Source: an uncultured Solobacterium sp. (GTDB lineage Bacteria; Bacillota_I; Bacilli_A; Erysipelotrichales; Erysipelotrichaceae). Taken from it: a DNA stretch of 8,435 bases. The stretch spans positions 1 through 8,435 of the forward strand of contig UQPV01000066.1 of assembly GCA_900543035.1 (NCBI GenBank). The letters run 5' to 3'. Positions 5,629-8,435 of this stretch are shown here, one piece after another. Each line of letters begins with the position of its first letter. The first letter of the stretch is position 1. The position numbers and the translations under genes were made by a program. The notes under the pieces were generated by a model. It saw nothing but the letters and a program-made list of their open reading frames with translations. It made no database searches and was not told where the DNA came from.

Positions 5629-8221
5629 TCACAAGGCCGTTGAATCGCATTATTATGCGGACTGGCTGAAGGAAGGGTATTTTACGGCCGGCGATAAGAG
5701 CAAGGATCCCTTCTGCATCGTGATCCCGCCGCCCAATGTTACAGGAAAGCTGCATCTGGGCCATGCATGGGATACGACGCTGCAAGACATCATCGCGCGC
5801 TATAAGCGCCTGCAGGGGTATGACATGCTCTGGCTTGCCGGCATGGATCATGCCGGCATCGCCACACAGGCCAAGGTCGACGCCCGCCTGAAGGAACAGG
5901 GCGTCTCCCGTTATGACATCGGCCGTGAGAAGTTTCTGGAGCATGCGTGGGCATGGAAGGAGGAGTATGCGTCTACGATCCGCAAGCAGTGGGCCAAGAT
6001 GGGACTTTCGCTGGATTACAGCAGAGAACGGTTCACGCTGGATGAAGGCTTGTCGCACGCGGTGCGCAAGGTGTTCTCCGACCTGTATCACGAAGGGCTG
6101 ATCTATCAGGGCGAGCGGATCATCAACTGGGATCCGGAAGCCAAGACCGCGCTGTCCAACATCGAGGTCATCCACAAGGAGATCGAAGGCGCCATGTATT
6201 ATTTCCGCTATCAGATCGTGGAGAACGGCGAGCAGCTGGTCATCGCGACGACCCGTCCGGAGACGATGTTTGCCGACCAGGCGATCTTCGTCCATCCGGA
6301 TGATGAGCGGTATCAGGGGATCATCGGCATGCATGCCATCAACCCGGCAAACGGGGAAGAGCTTCCGATCATGGCGGATGACTACATCGATATGTCGTTT
6401 GGCACCGCGGTCATGAAATGTACGCCGGCGCATGATCCCAACGACTTCATGCTGGCCAAGAAATATGATCTGCCGATGCCGATCTGCATGAATCCGGATG
6501 GTACGATGAATGAGCTGTGCGGAAAGTATGCGGGCATGGACCGCTTCGCCTGCCGCAAGGCGCTGGTGGCTGATTTCGAATCTGCCGGCGTGGTCGATCA
6601 CATCGAAAAGCATATGCATCAGGTTGGTCATTCCGAGCGTACGGGCGTCATCGTCGAACCGTATCTGTCCAAGCAGTGGTTCGTCAAGATGAAGCCGCTG
6701 GCAGATGAAGTGCTGAAGAATCAGGAGATCGACGAGGAGAAGATCCATTTCTTCCCGGTGCGCTTCGAAAAGACATTCCGCCAGTGGCTGGAGAACATCG
6801 AGGACTGGTGCATCTCCCGTCAGCTCTGGTGGGGGCACCGCATCCCGGCATGGTATCATAAGGAAACCAAAGAGATCTATGTCGGAGAGCAGGCGCCGGA
6901 AGACATCGAAAACTGGGAACAGGATGAGGATGTGCTGGATACCTGGTTCTCCAGCGCGCTGTGGCCGTTCTCCACGCTGGGATGGCCGGAAGACACCGAG
7001 GATCTCAAGCGTTATTTCCCGACCGATGTGCTGGTCACCGGATACGACATCATCTTCTTCTGGGTCGCCCGCATGGCGTTCCAGAGCCGTTACTGCATGA
7101 AGAGCCGTCCGTTCAAGGATGTGCTGATCCACGGACTTGTCCGTGACGAGCAGGGCAGGAAGATGTCTAAGTCGCTGGGCAACGGCATCGATCCGATGGA
7201 TGTCATCGATGAATATGGCGTCGATGCGCTGCGCTTCTTCCTGACGACCAATTCCACACCGGGACAGGATCTGCGCTTCAGCGCGAAGAAGATCGAGTCC
7301 AGCTGGAACTTCATCAACAAGATCTGGAACGCGACGCGCTTCGTCCAGATGCAGATCGAAGATATGGACATGCAGATCGATCTGCAGGACGCTTCGATCA
7401 TCGACAAATGGATCCTGCGCAGATTCAACGAAGTGCTCGCGTCTGTCACGGCCAACATGGAGCGATATGAATTCGCATTGGTCGGCAATGAGCTGTATGG
7501 ATTCATCTGGGATGAATTCTGTAGCTGGTATATCGAGCTGAGCAAGGCGGGGCTGCAGAGCGATGATGTGAAGACGAAGCGGGCCGCGGAATCTACGCTG
7601 CTGTTCGTGCTGCAGGGCATCGTGAAGATGCTGCATCCGTTCATGCCGTTCGTGACCGAGGAAATCTATCTGAGCCTTCCGCACGGCAAGCCGAGCCTGA
7701 ATGTGGAATGCTGGCCGCAGCCGGCTGAGGTCGCCATGAGCGAGGAAGAGATGAACGAGGTGAAAGGGCTGATCTCGATGATCACTGCGGTCCGAGAGAT
7801 CAGAAAGGACTATGACCTCAAGCCTTCCATGGATATCCAGGTGTTCATCAGAGATGAAAAGGGCGCCGCGAAGCAGATCGATGAGCGCATCAACGCCATC
7901 CTGATGAAGATGTGCCACGCTTCCTGCATGAAGGAAGAAAGCCAGGAAGAGATGGTCACGCGTCCTGTCCTCGGCGGAACGCTGTCTACTCCGTTAGCGG
8001 CGATGATCAATGTTGAGGAAGAGATCGCCAAGCTGGAGAAGGAAGCAAAGCGGCTGCAGGGAGAGATCCGCCGCGGCGAAGGCATGCTGTCTAATCCGGG
8101 CTTTATCAACAAGGCACCGGCAGCCAAGGTAGAGGCAGAGAAAGAGAAGCTGGAAAATTATAAGAAACAATATGATATCGTCAGCGAAGAACTGAACGCG
8201 ATGAAGGAAAGAGCGCGCTGA
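5600..8221 (+). CDS. valS: Valyl-tRNA synthetase (class I)
   Basis: 873 residues, normal for bacterial ValRS, a cytosolic enzyme that charges tRNA-Val and hydrolyses mischarged threonyl-tRNA. Class I signatures: [13 protein letters not shown] ending at H55 (HIGH motif as HLGH, 52-55) and KMSKS at 521-525. [17 protein letters not shown] (402-418) is typical of Val/Ile/Leu enzymes. The CP1 editing domain (about 190-345) has [10 protein letters not shown] (217-226) and [16 protein letters not shown] (268-283). The conserved Asp residues of AHDPND are intact, but Ala270 replaces the usual Gly of GTG. The helical anticodon-binding domain is about 600-750, and the C-terminal coiled-coil tRNA arm is 805-870. 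It is the last gene of the T-box operon and is followed by a terminator. Confidence 0.99.
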   Translation: MKKELAAKYDHKAVESHYYADWLKEGYFTAGDKSKDPFCIVIPPPNVTGKLHLGHAWDTTLQDIIARYKRLQGYDMLWLAGMDHAGIATQAKVDARLKEQGVSRYDIGREKFLEHAWAWKEEYASTIRKQWAKMGLSLDYSRERFTLDEGLSHAVRKVFSDLYHEGLIYQGERIINWDPEAKTALSNIEVIHKEIEGAMYYFRYQIVENGEQLVIATTRPETMFADQAIFVHPDDERYQGIIGMHAINPANGEELPIMADDYIDMSFGTAVMKCTPAHDPNDFMLAKKYDLPMPICMNPDGTMNELCGKYAGMDRFACRKALVADFESAGVVDHIEKHMHQVGHSERTGVIVEPYLSKQWFVKMKPLADEVLKNQEIDEEKIHFFPVRFEKTFRQWLENIEDWCISRQLWWGHRIPAWYHKETKEIYVGEQAPEDIENWEQDEDVLDTWFSSALWPFSTLGWPEDTEDLKRYFPTDVLVTGYDIIFFWVARMAFQSRYCMKSRPFKDVLIHGLVRDEQGRKMSKSLGNGIDPMDVIDEYGVDALRFFLTTNSTPGQDLRFSAKKIESSWNFINKIWNATRFVQMQIEDMDMQIDLQDASIIDKWILRRFNEVLASVTANMERYEFALVGNELYGFIWDEFCSWYIELSKAGLQSDDVKTKRAAESTLLFVLQGIVKMLHPFMPFVTEEIYLSLPHGKPSLNVECWPQPAEVAMSEEEMNEVKGLISMITAVREIRKDYDLKPSMDIQVFIRDEKGAAKQIDERINAILMKMCHASCMKEESQEEMVTRPVLGGTLSTPLAAMINVEEEIAKLEKEAKRLQGEIRRGEGMLSNPGFINKAPAAKVEAEKEKLENYKKQYDIVSEELNAMKERAR

Positions 8222-8290
8222 TGGGCATGATGGCGGCATGTGCGCTGATCGTCATGCGCAGAAAAGCGATCAATGGCTGATGAACTGACG

Positions 8291-8318
8291 TGAAAGAGGG
8301 CGAAATGCCCTCTTTTCA
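8291..8318 (+). terminator. Intrinsic terminator after valS
   Basis: TGAAAGAGGGC (8291-8301) pairs with GCCCTCTTTTCA (8307-8318, one extra T) around GAAAT. The T-tract falls within the 3' arm. It lies 70 nt beyond the valS stop. The stem is near-symmetric, so it may also work on the minus strand. Confidence 0.8.
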
Positions 8319-8339
8319 CATAAAATGTTACTATTCACA

Positions 8340-8419
8340 GCAGGGAAATGAAAAGGCGCGGGAAAAACACGATGTTAGAATCAGTCTTCTGATTCTGCAT
8401 CGTGTAGTTTCATTTCTGC
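8340..8419. repeat. Long imperfect inverted repeat, possible terminator of a minus-strand gene to the right
   Basis: Inner stem: ACACGATG (8367-8374) and AGAATCAG (8377-8384) pair with CTGATTCT (8389-8396) and CATCGTGT (8398-8405), 16 bp with a small internal bulge and a TCTT loop. Outer arms: GCAG plus AAATGAAA (8340-8353) pair with TTTCATTT plus CTGC (8408-8419). Read on the minus strand, the inner stem is followed by TTTTTCCC, so it could be the intrinsic terminator of a gene beyond the window. The rest of 8222-8435 holds no gene I can support. Confidence 0.6.
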
Positions 8420-8435
8420 AATTGTGATATATCTT

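Noticed and set aside
5558..7918. A 786-codon open frame antisense to valS
   Set aside because: It is a codon-bias shadow of valS: no suitable ribosome binding site, an Asp/His/Arg/Leu-rich composition typical of antisense frames, and valS is certain.
8221..8280. A 19-codon frame overlapping the valS stop (TGATG), starting [11 protein letters not shown]
   Set aside because: No Shine-Dalgarno beyond possible coupling, no recognisable function, and so short that it is expected by chance.

Overview
The window looks like a chromosomal segment of a low-complexity-intergenic, Gram-positive (Bacillota) anaerobe. The signs are a tRNA-sensing T-box leader in front of valyl-tRNA synthetase, strong Shine-Dalgarno sequences before every gene, TTGACT/TATNAT promoters, a good match to the CcpA cre consensus, and a gene resembling the spore-coat protein SpoVID. 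GC content by eye is about half or a little more. A spore-forming gut member of the Erysipelotrichia/Clostridia side of the phylum is a guess, not something the sequence proves.

Layout, left to right. (1) Minus-strand operon, 1-1280: a divergent ThyX-like protein followed by a YitT-type membrane protein whose C-terminus runs off the left edge. Both are read from an extended -10 promoter near 1308-1336. (2) Plus-strand gene, 1407-2018: a short SpoVID-like protein (SPOCS-like N-terminus, acidic linker, C-terminal LysM), ending at a bidirectional terminator. (3) Minus-strand operon, 2052-4680: a protein built of two tandem Lrp/AsnC-like units, then an ADP-forming acyl-CoA synthetase alpha subunit with no beta (ATP-grasp) partner in view. 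The promoter (4724-4752) has a cre-like site just upstream. (4) Plus-strand operon, 4834-8318: promoter, T-box riboswitch, a GNAT acetyltransferase and valS, overlapping by 29 nt, then a terminator. (5) Right edge: a long hairpin (8340-8419) that could be the terminator of a minus-strand gene lying outside the window.

The valS operon is the securely understood part: uncharged valine tRNA should stabilise the antiterminator and raise both the acetyltransferase and the synthetase. The two minus-strand operons hold the less understood biology. One has a ThyX-fold protein lacking the usual RHR signature. The other has a two-gene unit in which a duplicated Lrp-like protein is translationally tied to an orphan acyl-CoA synthetase subunit. 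No mobile element, CRISPR array, tRNA or rRNA was seen.
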